Assembly: GCA_002311335.1 (NCBI GenBank)
Contig: DBZX01000049.1
Location: 617-9,233, forward strand
Direction: 5' to 3'
Length of the DNA stretch: 8,617 nt
From: a bacterium UBP10_UBA1149
Lineage (GTDB): Bacteria; Desulfobacterota; Binatia; UBA1149
In this document: piece after piece, positions 1 through 5,541 of the stretch
How positions within the stretch are numbered: the stretch's first letter is position 1
Layout: each line of letters begins with the position of its first letter
Position numbers and translations under genes: made by a program
The notes under the pieces: generated by a model
Database searches by the model: none
Seen by the model: the letters and a program-made list of their open reading frames with translations, nothing else
Told to the model about the DNA's origin: nothing

Positions 1-639
1 GCTGCAATCGGTGCGGCAGGCGTCCGCTAGAATGTCGCTGTTGGACTGACCAGCATCGCACTGCTCTACACCAACCTGCACGGCGCCATCACCGCAGCTG
101 GCCAACACGCAGGTTGACAGGCAAGCGTCGCTGTCGTCCGTGTTGCCGTCGTCGCAGGCCTCGCCCTGATCGACAATTCCATTCCCGCACTCTTGACAGA
201 GAGGGATTTCAACTCCGGAACATATACCCAGGCTGCAGGAGTCGCCCGAAGTACATTCATCGGCATCATCGCAGGGCAGTGTGTTGGCCAGGTAACTGCA
301 ATCAAACAAGGGCGAACAAGCGTCGTCGCTACAGGGGTTGCCATCGTCGCAGGCCTGGTCTGAAACCGTATTCACACACGCCGCAACGACGCAGGAATCA
401 ACCGTGCAGCCTATTCCGTCGTCACAGGGATCCGCGTGCTCGCAGGCGTGCAGCAGGGTATCACAACGATCCGCGGTGCAGGGGTTCCCGTCATCGCAGA
501 GGGCAGCCGCTGGATAACCCGGCGTCTGCACCGTGCAACCCTCATCCTGACAGGCAGGATCGCAACCGTCACCGGCTATGAGATTGCCGTCATCGCAGCT
601 TTCCGCGGGGCCCGGGAACCCATCCGAGCAGGTGTCGCA
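1..639 (-). repeat. Cysteine-rich module repeats in the tail of the exported beta-helix protein
   Basis: From C519 the protein carries units ESCDDGN, ALCDDGNPCTADRC, DPCDDGIGCTVDSC, QACDDGNPCSDDAC and LPCDDADECTSGDSC, then CGNGIVDQGEACDDGN. Each unit is about 22-40 residues, and they continue to the window edge. They are probably disulfide-stabilised and extracellular. Confidence 0.75.
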
Positions 640-2193
640 GACACCAACCGGAGTTACGGCCACGGGCAAAGCAGCAGGCAGAACCACCCCTTCCACCACC
701 GGTGACGCGCCAGAGTAATTGAGACTGTTGGTGCCTCCGGAAATAACGCTTGCGCCGGTACCCACGAACAGGGACTCGTAACCCGTCAAGCTGTTGAGGG
801 AGCCAGCCCCCGGGTTGTCGATGACCGCCCCCGATTGAAGCCTCAGCGAACAAGCAGCCAGGCTGATCGAGGCTGGCAGTGATCCGACACCTCCCGCCGA
901 TACAAGGGTTCCAGACAAGACGACCGTACGAAGCGCCGTGACATCGACAAAACCTCCACCCGAACTGGAACCTATATCGATTACCCCGGCCAGCCGGGCA
1001 TCCCGTTCAGCCCTGACCTGCGAGTCACCGCCGCCACCGTTTCCGCTCACGTCTATCAGCGATGTCGAGCCCAGCACGAGGTCACCACCAGCCACGAGGT
1101 CAACGATGCCACCTCCGCTCTGGCTCCCCCGCCCGCGGGCTATGAGTTCGCCATCAACGACCAGAGATCCAAGAGCGTCAAGCGTTATAAAGTCGCCGAA
1201 GCCGTCAGGAGCAGCACCCCTCGCGGTCAGTTTTACAAAAGGACCAACGTAGATATTTCCCCCAGCGCTTAGATCCTGGCTGCCCCCGTCTCCACCAATC
1301 GCGACGCTTCCGTGACCATCGGTATCAAGTACGATCGGTGAAGCGGCGCTGCCGCCGGCCACTGATATATCACCACTGGCACTCAGTGCTATGTACCCAC
1401 CGAAACCCTCGCGAGCCGACGATGAAGCCAGGAGACTGGCTGTTATGTTTATGTCGGCCCCCGAGTTGACGTCGATGAGGCCACCGTCAAAATCTCCCCC
1501 CTTCACATCCACCAAGGCCAGGAGACTAACGCTGCTGCCGGCATCGATCACCAGTTCACCTCCGCTGCCATCGGCGCCGGAACTGGCCTGTATCCGGGCT
1601 AGCACGTCCACCTTTCCAGCAGCCATGATGCTCAAGGTCCCCCCGTCCGAAGCCGTGGTGCTTCCGTTCAGGTTTACCTGCTCGCTTATCGTTACATCCC
1701 CGGCTGCCGCGAGGTCGAGGACTGCGGGCGTGGTCGCGTTTCCGACCACTCGGCCACCGATGACGATATTTCCACTGCCCAGGGTGCACGCGCCCGCGCC
1801 CTGCGATTGGCACTCGCTGTCAACGAGGCATAACAACGCGCTGGCCAGCGAACAGCTGCGCCTCGCGCTGACGGTCACCTGTCCCCCAAAACCGCTGTCA
1901 CCGCGAGCCTTGAGCGCAACCGCCCCTGGGGTGTCGAGGCGAAATTCGCCACAGGCAACGCTTGCGATACCAGCAGAGAACTCCAGGGATCCCCCCGGGG
2001 AGACCAGTAACGTCCGCGTACCCAGGTCCAGCACCGCACCAGCAGCGACAACAACTCTGGTGTTGATGACACAAGGATCGGCCGTTGGCGCACAGAGTTC
2101 AGCAGCACTTGATACGGGAAGCTGCGCTGCCGCCTGTCGGGCGAACAAGCACAGCAATACGGCCCCCAGAATAAACTGGTATCTATAGGTCAT
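1..2193 (-). CDS. Large exported beta-helix-like protein with cysteine-rich tail (C-terminus outside window)
   Basis: An ATG at 2193 opens a frame of exactly 731 codons with no stop down to base 1, so the 3' end lies outside the window. Residues 1-23 look like a signal peptide (Y-R-Y start, hydrophobic core VLLCLF, cleavage after AAA before QLP). Residues about 30-70 carry a C...DPCVI...LDLG opening that I recall from deltaproteobacterial surface proteins. Residues about 183-440 hold roughly eight repeats of 22-30 residues, each starting with GG or similar and alternating hydrophobic and small residues, as in filamentous-haemagglutinin or parallel beta-helix proteins. From C519 onward there are repeated CDDGNPC-type units and at least one full CGNG...E.CDDGN unit (DUF4215-like). 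It is probably a cell-surface or secreted structural or adhesive protein, but the function is not known. The ribosome-binding site is weak (AGGGAA about 11 bases upstream), and the 10-base palindrome ACCCGCGGGT sits one base before the ATG. High confidence it is coding, low on role. Confidence 0.88.
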   Translation of the reverse strand, partial: MTYRYQFILGAVLLCLFARQAAAQLPVSSAAELCAPTADPCVINTRVVVAAGAVLDLGTRTLLVSPGGSLEFSAGIASVACGEFRLDTPGAVALKARGDSGFGGQVTVSARRSCSLASALLCLVDSECQSQGAGACTLGSGNIVIGGRVVGNATTPAVLDLAAAGDVTISEQVNLNGSTTASDGGTLSIMAAGKVDVLARIQASSGADGSGGELVIDAGSSVSLLALVDVKGGDFDGGLIDVNSGADINITASLLASSSAREGFGGYIALSASGDISVAGGSAASPIVLDTDGHGSVAIGGDGGSQDLSAGGNIYVGPFVKLTARGAAPDGFGDFITLDALGSLVVDGELIARGRGSQSGGGIVDLVAGGDLVLGSTSLIDVSGNGGGGDSQVRAERDARLAGVIDIGSSSGGGFVDVTALRTVVLSGTLVSAGGVGSLPASISLAACSLRLQSGAVIDNPGAGSLNSLTGYESLFVGTGASVISGGTNSLNYSGASPVVEGVVLPAALPVAVTPVGVCDTCSDGFPGPAESCDDGNLIAGDGCDPACQDEGCTVQTPGYPAAALCDDGNPCTADRCDTLLHACEHADPCDDGIGCTVDSCVVAACVNTVSDQACDDGNPCSDDACSPLFDCSYLANTLPCDDADECTSGDSCSLGICSGVEIPLCQECGNGIVDQGEACDDGNTDDSDACLSTCVLASCGDGAVQVGVEQCDAGQSNSDILADACRTDCS

Positions 2194-2194
2194 T

Positions 2195-2204
2195 ACCCGC
2201 GGGT
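2195..2204. repeat. 10-base palindrome abutting the start codon of the exported beta-helix gene
   Basis: ACCCGCGGGT is a perfect palindrome ending one base before the ATG at 2193. It lies where the Shine-Dalgarno sequence would normally be and could be an operator half or simply a GC-rich coincidence. No clear -10/-35 pair was seen upstream. Confidence 0.3.
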
Positions 2205-2259
2205 TCCCTGAACACCAGTTACGCAAATTTCAGCGCGGCAGGTAAGGACTTGGCGCGCT

Positions 2260-2290
2260 AAAAAAAGGAAATTACCCCCGTTCGGGGGGG
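2260..2290 (-). terminator. Probable rho-independent terminator of the DUF3604-monooxygenase operon
   Basis: Read on the minus strand, a CCCCC-GAAC-GGGGG hairpin (2288-2275) is followed by TAATTTCC and then seven T residues (2266-2260). It lies about 90 bases past the stop of the monooxygenase gene and ahead of the next minus-strand gene. The 8-base gap between stem and T-tract makes it a less than ideal intrinsic terminator. Confidence 0.55.
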
Positions 2291-2319
2291 AACAGCAGGG
2301 TATTACTCGAAAAGCTCGA

Positions 2320-2338
2320 CGCCACGCGGTGGCGTTTT
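2320..2338 (+). terminator. Hairpin with short T-run, oriented for plus-strand transcripts
   Basis: CGCCAC-GCG-GTGGCG (2320-2334) is a perfect 6-base stem followed on the plus strand by TTTT (2335-2338). No plus-strand gene ends here. It may stop antisense transcription, or it may be part of the 3' hairpin cluster of the minus-strand operon. Confidence 0.3.
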
Positions 2339-2343
2339 ACCCC

Positions 2344-2377
2344 CCCCCTGGCGGGGGACAAACCGCCTGCAAGCGGT
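2344..2377. repeat. Two adjacent small inverted repeats just after the operon stop codon
   Basis: The first is ACCGC-CTGCAA-GCGGT at 2362-2377. The second is CCCCC-TGGC-GGGGG at 2344-2357. Both lie within 40 bases of the monooxygenase stop codon, and neither has its own T-tract. They could stabilise the 3' end of the operon transcript. Confidence 0.4.
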
Positions 2378-2379
2378 CG

Positions 2380-2736
2380 CTACTCCGTGCGCGAGTCGGT
2401 ATCGAGAACGATCTCGTGGATTTCGAGAACATTGGGGGCCGCGAACATCTCTTTCGGCGGTCGATTTGAGTGCGCTTCCCGAAAGGACGCGCTCCTCGTC
2501 CAGTTCCAGAAATCCTCTTCGCTGCGCCAGGTGGTCTGCACCAGGTAGTACTGTTGCTCGCTGGTCTCAGTCCAGCCACCGCTGGAGTGATCAAAGCGTT
2601 TGAGCAGCGGCCGCTCGACCCGGTTGTTAATAAACCCGGGTTCGCTGTCGATAAGGCCCGCCCGCTTGCGAAAGCGGTCCTCGAACTCTTCTTCGTAGCC
2701 ACTGGCAACAGCAATTCGGTTGGTCACGACAATCAT
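2380..2736 (-). CDS. IsdG/HmoA-like antibiotic-biosynthesis-monooxygenase (ABM) domain protein
   Basis: This 118-residue single-domain cytoplasmic protein has no signal peptide. It has the ABM ferredoxin-like fold pattern: a first strand with N6 (TNRI), an EPGF turn at 32-35, and a TTW..EEDFWNW..S..F..AH segment at 68-89. N6, W79 and H89 match the N7, W67 and H77 catalytic and haem-binding set of staphylococcal IsdG, including the ten-residue W-to-H spacing, and W70 matches the earlier conserved tryptophan. A haem-degrading or haem-binding monooxygenase is therefore likely; a quinol-type ABM monooxygenase is the alternative. The ATG overlaps the stop of the DUF3604 gene as ATGA, with AGGAGA six bases upstream inside that gene, so the two are translationally coupled. 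A candidate terminator follows. Family assignment is firm; haem as substrate is inference from the three residues. Confidence 0.9.
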   Translation of the reverse strand: MIVVTNRIAVASGYEEEFEDRFRKRAGLIDSEPGFINNRVERPLLKRFDHSSGGWTETSEQQYYLVQTTWRSEEDFWNWTRSASFREAHSNRPPKEMFAAPNVLEIHEIVLDTDSRTE

Positions 2737-4679
2737 CTATCTTCTCCTGTTTTCGCCTGCACGAGCGTCCCGCGCGACACCGGGTTATACCACACCGGGG
2801 AACTCCACGCCCGCTCCTGTATAACCCGGGGGTAGGAAGAGTCGCAGCAGCCACTGTACGCTTCGCCAATCTCCCCCTCGGCATCGCAGTCGATGTCGGC
2901 CTGGTTGCACAACAAGGTACTCCAGCGACAAACCGGGTTTTCTATTACCCTGGCGTAGTAGAACGTTGGCACGGAAGGATCGAAGTCAGGGTCTCGCCAG
3001 ACCGCGCAGAGGCTACCCGACCCGGGGCCCGAGACCTCGCAGCTTTCGGTGTCCACGCGAGCACCGTTGTTCCGATCCCCGGCCACGTCGACTACCCGGC
3101 TGTGCGGCTTGCCATCCTTGCCCAGCCAGCCTTTTACCAACTGCAGAACCTGCAGACCGGTGCCCGGCCTGGCCGCCGTACCGGGATCAGCCATGGCCGA
3201 GACAGCAATCACCGGCGCCGACGACTCCCCTGGAAGAGAAGCAAGGACCCCTCCCATCGGCACACCGGAGGAGTAACCTTCCCGCGCAAAATTCTCGCCT
3301 TCGCACATGTCGTCGGCGAGTTCCCAAGCAGCAAATAGCCGCAGGAGCATACGCGGACCGCTGGTCGCGTAGGTCTCGCGCCTTCGCAGGGCGGCAAAGA
3401 GTGCCGGGCGGGAGTTCTCTTCGGCCCACAGAACCACGAGGCCCCCGGGGTTGTTCTCAATATTGTCGGGTAGCCCCGGCGCGAGGTCACGGCCCGCGGG
3501 CTTACCTGCCCCGCCGTGGCCCGGGAACGAGGTCTCCTCGGCCGCGCCCGCCGCCGCGAGGTGGGTATCGGTACCGCCTATCAAACCAAAGCGGTAGGGG
3601 TTCTGTCCTGTTGAATCTTCGACCACAAGGCCGTGCAGCAACGCGTTTCGGATAAAACTCATCGGCCCCGCTTCGCGCCTCAACCAGGGAAACGTATTGC
3701 CAATGAAATCATCGTAGGGTAGTTTTTCGAACCCGCAGTACTCGTCGGCCTCACCAGCGCCGATACGGCACTCCGAGTCGCCCTTGTGCTGCATCATCTC
3801 GACCAGCGGTTCAAAATCCGCGCGTCGCCGAGCATAGTCAGCTGTCATGGCTTCGCCGTCGGGCCCGTCTGAGGGAAACATCAGCCCGCCGCTCAAGTTG
3901 GAGTTGTGGGGAATGGAGACGACCGAGCAGCCTTTGCCAGTGTTGAGGCAGTCGCGCTCGAGAGCATCCCACAACAGCCGCGGCGAAGGCGCGTCGACAT
4001 AGCTGGCCGGCTCACCGGGTACCTCGGAACTACCGAAAATAATGTTCCGGTGCAGGTTCCTCCCGTTGGGACTTCCGGTCCACTCGTAACCAACGAAGCT
4101 GGTAAAAGAACAGGCCGAACTGCGATCGTAATACTGCTCGGCCGCCGCTTGGATCTCAATCCAACTACTCAACATCGCCCGCTTGCAGTCGCCGCCATTC
4201 TCGCCACAGAACCCGAAGCGCTCGGGGCTCTCAGAGGCCATTGCCTTGTTGTTCATCAGGTAATAAGCAGCCCGCGGCCAGTGCCGAAACAAGCGGCACA
4301 CGAACGAATCGTGGCCGGCCATGCCCGGCGTTTCGCAGATTCTGAGCTCACCGAATAGCTCGGCGTGGTCGGTGACCGCGGCAAAGTCCAAAGGCCGCTC
4401 CAGCGTTAGCTCCCTCATCGGGTTGCCCGAAGCATCGTAGGGCTGGATGCCCAGCGTACCCCCACGTGCGAAACGATAGGCGTCAACCGGCCGCCCTCGC
4501 GTGCCCTGCGTCGCCGCGTCCAGGGACAACGCGGTGTGAACGTGGAGATCGCCGAACCAGGGTAGGCGCAGGGGGTCATTCAACTCGCAGGGCTCGCGCG
4601 CGGCCAGAGCAACAGGCGGAAGCACTACCAAGGCAAGTACGATGGAACCTAACGCCAAGCGAATCATAGGCGGCAGCAT
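2733..4679 (-). CDS. Secreted DUF3604 protein (PHP-like putative metal-dependent hydrolase)
   Basis: This is a 648-residue protein. Residues 1-27 form a signal peptide (MIRLALGS..., hydrophobic LALVVLPP, cleavage near ALAA), so it acts outside the cytoplasm. The DUF3604 signature follows: FGDLHVHTALSLDA at 42-55, RPLDFAAVTDHAE at 95-107, GYEW at 197-200, PHN at 257-259, MQHKGDSEC at 296-304, GGTDTH at 368-373, and ending motifs YYARV.EN, CRW and QERAWSSPVWYNP. HxH, TDH and DxH recall the metal-binding motifs of PHP-type phosphoesterases; H46, H48, H105, H258, H298, D371 and H373 are candidate ligands. The family has no established reaction that I know. Many cysteines suit an exported protein. 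A longer GTG start at 4730 is possible, but ATG 4679 has AGGTGG five bases upstream and gives a normal signal peptide; ATG 4667 is a weaker alternative. It overlaps the monooxygenase gene by 4 bases. Confidence 0.93.
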   Translation of the reverse strand: MLPPMIRLALGSIVLALVVLPPVALAAREPCELNDPLRLPWFGDLHVHTALSLDAATQGTRGRPVDAYRFARGGTLGIQPYDASGNPMRELTLERPLDFAAVTDHAELFGELRICETPGMAGHDSFVCRLFRHWPRAAYYLMNNKAMASESPERFGFCGENGGDCKRAMLSSWIEIQAAAEQYYDRSSACSFTSFVGYEWTGSPNGRNLHRNIIFGSSEVPGEPASYVDAPSPRLLWDALERDCLNTGKGCSVVSIPHNSNLSGGLMFPSDGPDGEAMTADYARRRADFEPLVEMMQHKGDSECRIGAGEADEYCGFEKLPYDDFIGNTFPWLRREAGPMSFIRNALLHGLVVEDSTGQNPYRFGLIGGTDTHLAAAGAAEETSFPGHGGAGKPAGRDLAPGLPDNIENNPGGLVVLWAEENSRPALFAALRRRETYATSGPRMLLRLFAAWELADDMCEGENFAREGYSSGVPMGGVLASLPGESSAPVIAVSAMADPGTAARPGTGLQVLQLVKGWLGKDGKPHSRVVDVAGDRNNGARVDTESCEVSGPGSGSLCAVWRDPDFDPSVPTFYYARVIENPVCRWSTLLCNQADIDCDAEGEIGEAYSGCCDSSYPRVIQERAWSSPVWYNPVSRGTLVQAKTGEDR

Positions 4680-4686
4680 AGCTGCC
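4672..4686 (-). promoter_or_regulatory. Hairpin enclosing the DUF3604 start codon
   Basis: GGCAGC-TAT-GCTGCC on the minus strand is a perfect 6-base stem with a 3-base loop. The loop and first stem base contain the ATG at 4679, and the 5' arm overlaps the end of the AGGTGG ribosome-binding site (4690-4685). If it folds it would hide the start codon, so it may modulate translation. Regulation itself is inferred. Confidence 0.4.
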
Positions 4687-4690
4687 ACCT
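4685..4690 (-). promoter_or_regulatory. Ribosome-binding site fixing the DUF3604 start
   Basis: AGGTGG lies five bases before ATG 4679. The same AGGTGG with the same 5-base spacing precedes the XRE regulator starting at 5480, which supports it as a genuine site. No comparable site precedes GTG 4730 or ATG 4667. Confidence 0.7.
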
Positions 4691-4696
4691 GATCAA

Positions 4697-4710
4697 GTGG
4701 GAACCCCCAC
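4697..4710. repeat. Inverted repeat in the DUF3604 leader
   Basis: GTGGG-AACC-CCCAC is a 5-base stem with a 4-base loop, six bases upstream of the AGGTGG ribosome-binding site. With the start-codon hairpin it makes two stems on either side of that site. Confidence 0.4.
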
Positions 4711-4793
4711 GGGAAACTCCGCCGCCGCACAGCAGCCAGGCCCCGGCACCGTCACCAGTAAACCTGGATCAAGAAAGCACTATCAGCTGAGCG

Positions 4794-5060
4794 CTATCCG
4801 CTGTGCGGGCGGAACGATGCGAGCGGAATGGTCATATTCAGAACTTCCGACGCCTGCTCAAGGCTGAACAGTTGCTCGACCTCAACACCCAGAGCGTCAC
4901 TGAGCAGCAGCGCTTCGCGAACCGAGGGTTGAGCCCTGCGGTTCTTCAAGCGATTGATGCGCGGCCGCGATAAGCCGGTACGCCTCGCCAGCTCACCGTC
5001 TGTCCAACCGCGATCGTACAGCATCTTGGAAATCAGATTTGTCACTGTTGTACCCGGCAT
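4794..5060 (-). CDS. Small XRE/Cro-C1-type helix-turn-helix regulator (second of pair)
   Basis: This 88-residue DNA-binding protein consists almost only of an HTH_XRE domain at residues about 6-62: LISKMLYDRGW, then DGELARRTGLSRPRINRLKN as the turn and recognition helix, then a REALLLSDALGVEVEQLF closing helix. About 25 residues follow with no recognisable domain. It probably represses or activates nearby promoters as a dimer. GTG 5084 would extend it by eight residues, but ATG 5060 has AGGAG seven bases upstream and is preferred. Two GGTCGACC palindromes lie 30-58 bases upstream of the ATG, suggesting control by itself or by its neighbour. The next gene downstream (DUF3604) starts 114 bases on, so it may share the transcript or have its own promoter. 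The target is not shown by the sequence. Confidence 0.85.
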   Translation of the reverse strand: MPGTTVTNLISKMLYDRGWTDGELARRTGLSRPRINRLKNRRAQPSVREALLLSDALGVEVEQLFSLEQASEVLNMTIPLASFRPHSG

Positions 5061-5067
5061 ATTCTCA

Positions 5068-5072
5068 CTCCT
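5068..5072 (-). promoter_or_regulatory. Ribosome-binding site deciding the start of the second XRE gene
   Basis: AGGAG stands seven bases before ATG 5060, inside a purine-rich stretch. It argues for the ATG rather than the upstream in-frame GTG at 5084. Confidence 0.7.
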
Positions 5073-5089
5073 CTCCCCTTCCACTTCCC

Positions 5090-5118
5090 GGTCGACCCCC
5101 GGCCCCCCCTGGTCGACC
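5090..5118. promoter_or_regulatory. Paired palindromes, candidate XRE operator
   Basis: GGTCGACC occurs at 5090-5097 and 5111-5118, 21 bases centre to centre, which is two helical turns. Both lie in the 117-base gap upstream of the regulator starting at 5060. A third copy is at 5408-5415 inside the first regulator gene. Symmetry and helical phasing fit binding by XRE dimers; which protein binds is inferred. Confidence 0.45.
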
Positions 5119-5177
5119 TACCACCTGTAACACCAGAACCCCTCATCCTCAGCGCTCGCCAGTACCGCCGGCTCCGT

Positions 5178-5480
5178 TCACGTAGAACCGGCCGCGGCCA
5201 CACCCGTGGCGAGCAGCGGCTGGTCAAAGGGATGGCCAACCGTTCCGAGCGCAACCACCCCTTCGTCGGCCGTCGCAATGCAGTAGAGCTCTCTCAAGGG
5301 AAGGCCCAACACGCGACTCATAGACAGCGCGTTGCCCAGTGGCGGGTCTGTACCCTCTACCACCATGCGCCTGACCGTCGAGTAAGAAATCCCCGTCAAA
5401 TCGGATAGGTCGACCAGGGTCAGCCGCTGGCCCTTGCTGATCTCGCCAAGCCTGTTCTCAAGTGATGAATTCGTTGCCAT
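5178..5480 (-). CDS. Small XRE-type helix-turn-helix regulator (first of pair)
   Basis: This 100-residue protein has an HTH domain at residues about 15-68: GQRLTLVDLSDLTGISYSTV as the turn and recognition helix region, then NALSMSRVLGLPLRELY as the closing helix. It aligns along the whole HTH with the second regulator (LTGIS/RTGLS, SRVLGLPLRELY/SDALGVEVEQLF), so the two are paralogues in the broad sense, though too different to be a recent duplication. About 32 residues after the HTH, rich in G, A, V and T, match nothing I recognise. ATG 5480 with AGGTGG five bases upstream is preferred to GTG 5489. It is transcribed divergently from the sirtuin with only 61 bases between the start codons, so one protein could control both. 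No toxin or enzyme partner is fused or adjacent on this strand. Confidence 0.82.
   Translation of the reverse strand: MATNSSLENRLGEISKGQRLTLVDLSDLTGISYSTVRRMVVEGTDPPLGNALSMSRVLGLPLRELYCIATADEGVVALGTVGHPFDQPLLATGVAAAGST
5408..5415. promoter_or_regulatory. Third GGTCGACC palindrome, inside the first XRE gene
   Basis: The 14-mer CCCTGGTCGACCTA containing this palindrome on the minus strand (5418-5405) is repeated exactly on the plus strand at 5107-5120. Here it encodes the L-V-D-L residues of the HTH domain, so coding constraint is an alternative explanation. Confidence 0.3.
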
Positions 5481-5541
5481 GTTTTCCACCTTTCCGCGCT
5501 TTCAGGAAGCTGTTACAAGCAAGCTATCCAATTGGAGCCAT
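5481..5541. promoter_or_regulatory. Divergent promoter region between XRE regulator and sirtuin
   Basis: These 61 bases separate the two divergent start codons and must hold the promoters unless these lie inside the genes. No convincing -10/-35 pair stands out. A small inverted repeat GCTT-TCAGG-AAGC is present near 5498-5510. The ribosome-binding sites for both genes (AGGTGG on minus, GGAG on plus) lie at its two ends. Confidence 0.4.

Noticed and set aside
1..639. CRISPR-like or tandem DNA repeat array
   Set aside because: The recurring GTCGTCGCAGGC words come from repeated codons for CDDG in cysteine-rich modules. Spacing is irregular and follows the protein.
1391..2188. 265-codon plus-strand open frame
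   Set aside because: It lies opposite the well-supported minus-strand exported protein gene, has a P/S/R/T-rich composition and no recognisable domain. It is a shadow of GC-rich coding DNA.
2966..3655. 229-codon plus-strand open frame
   Set aside because: It is antisense to DUF3604, arginine- and proline-rich, with no motif. It is a shadow frame.
4680..4730. GTG start at 4730 for the DUF3604 gene
   Set aside because: No ribosome-binding site precedes it and it adds residues before a normal signal peptide. ATG 4679 has AGGTGG at a good distance.
4794..5480. Toxin-antitoxin module
   Set aside because: Both small proteins are XRE DNA-binding types and neither resembles a toxin; no toxin gene overlaps them.
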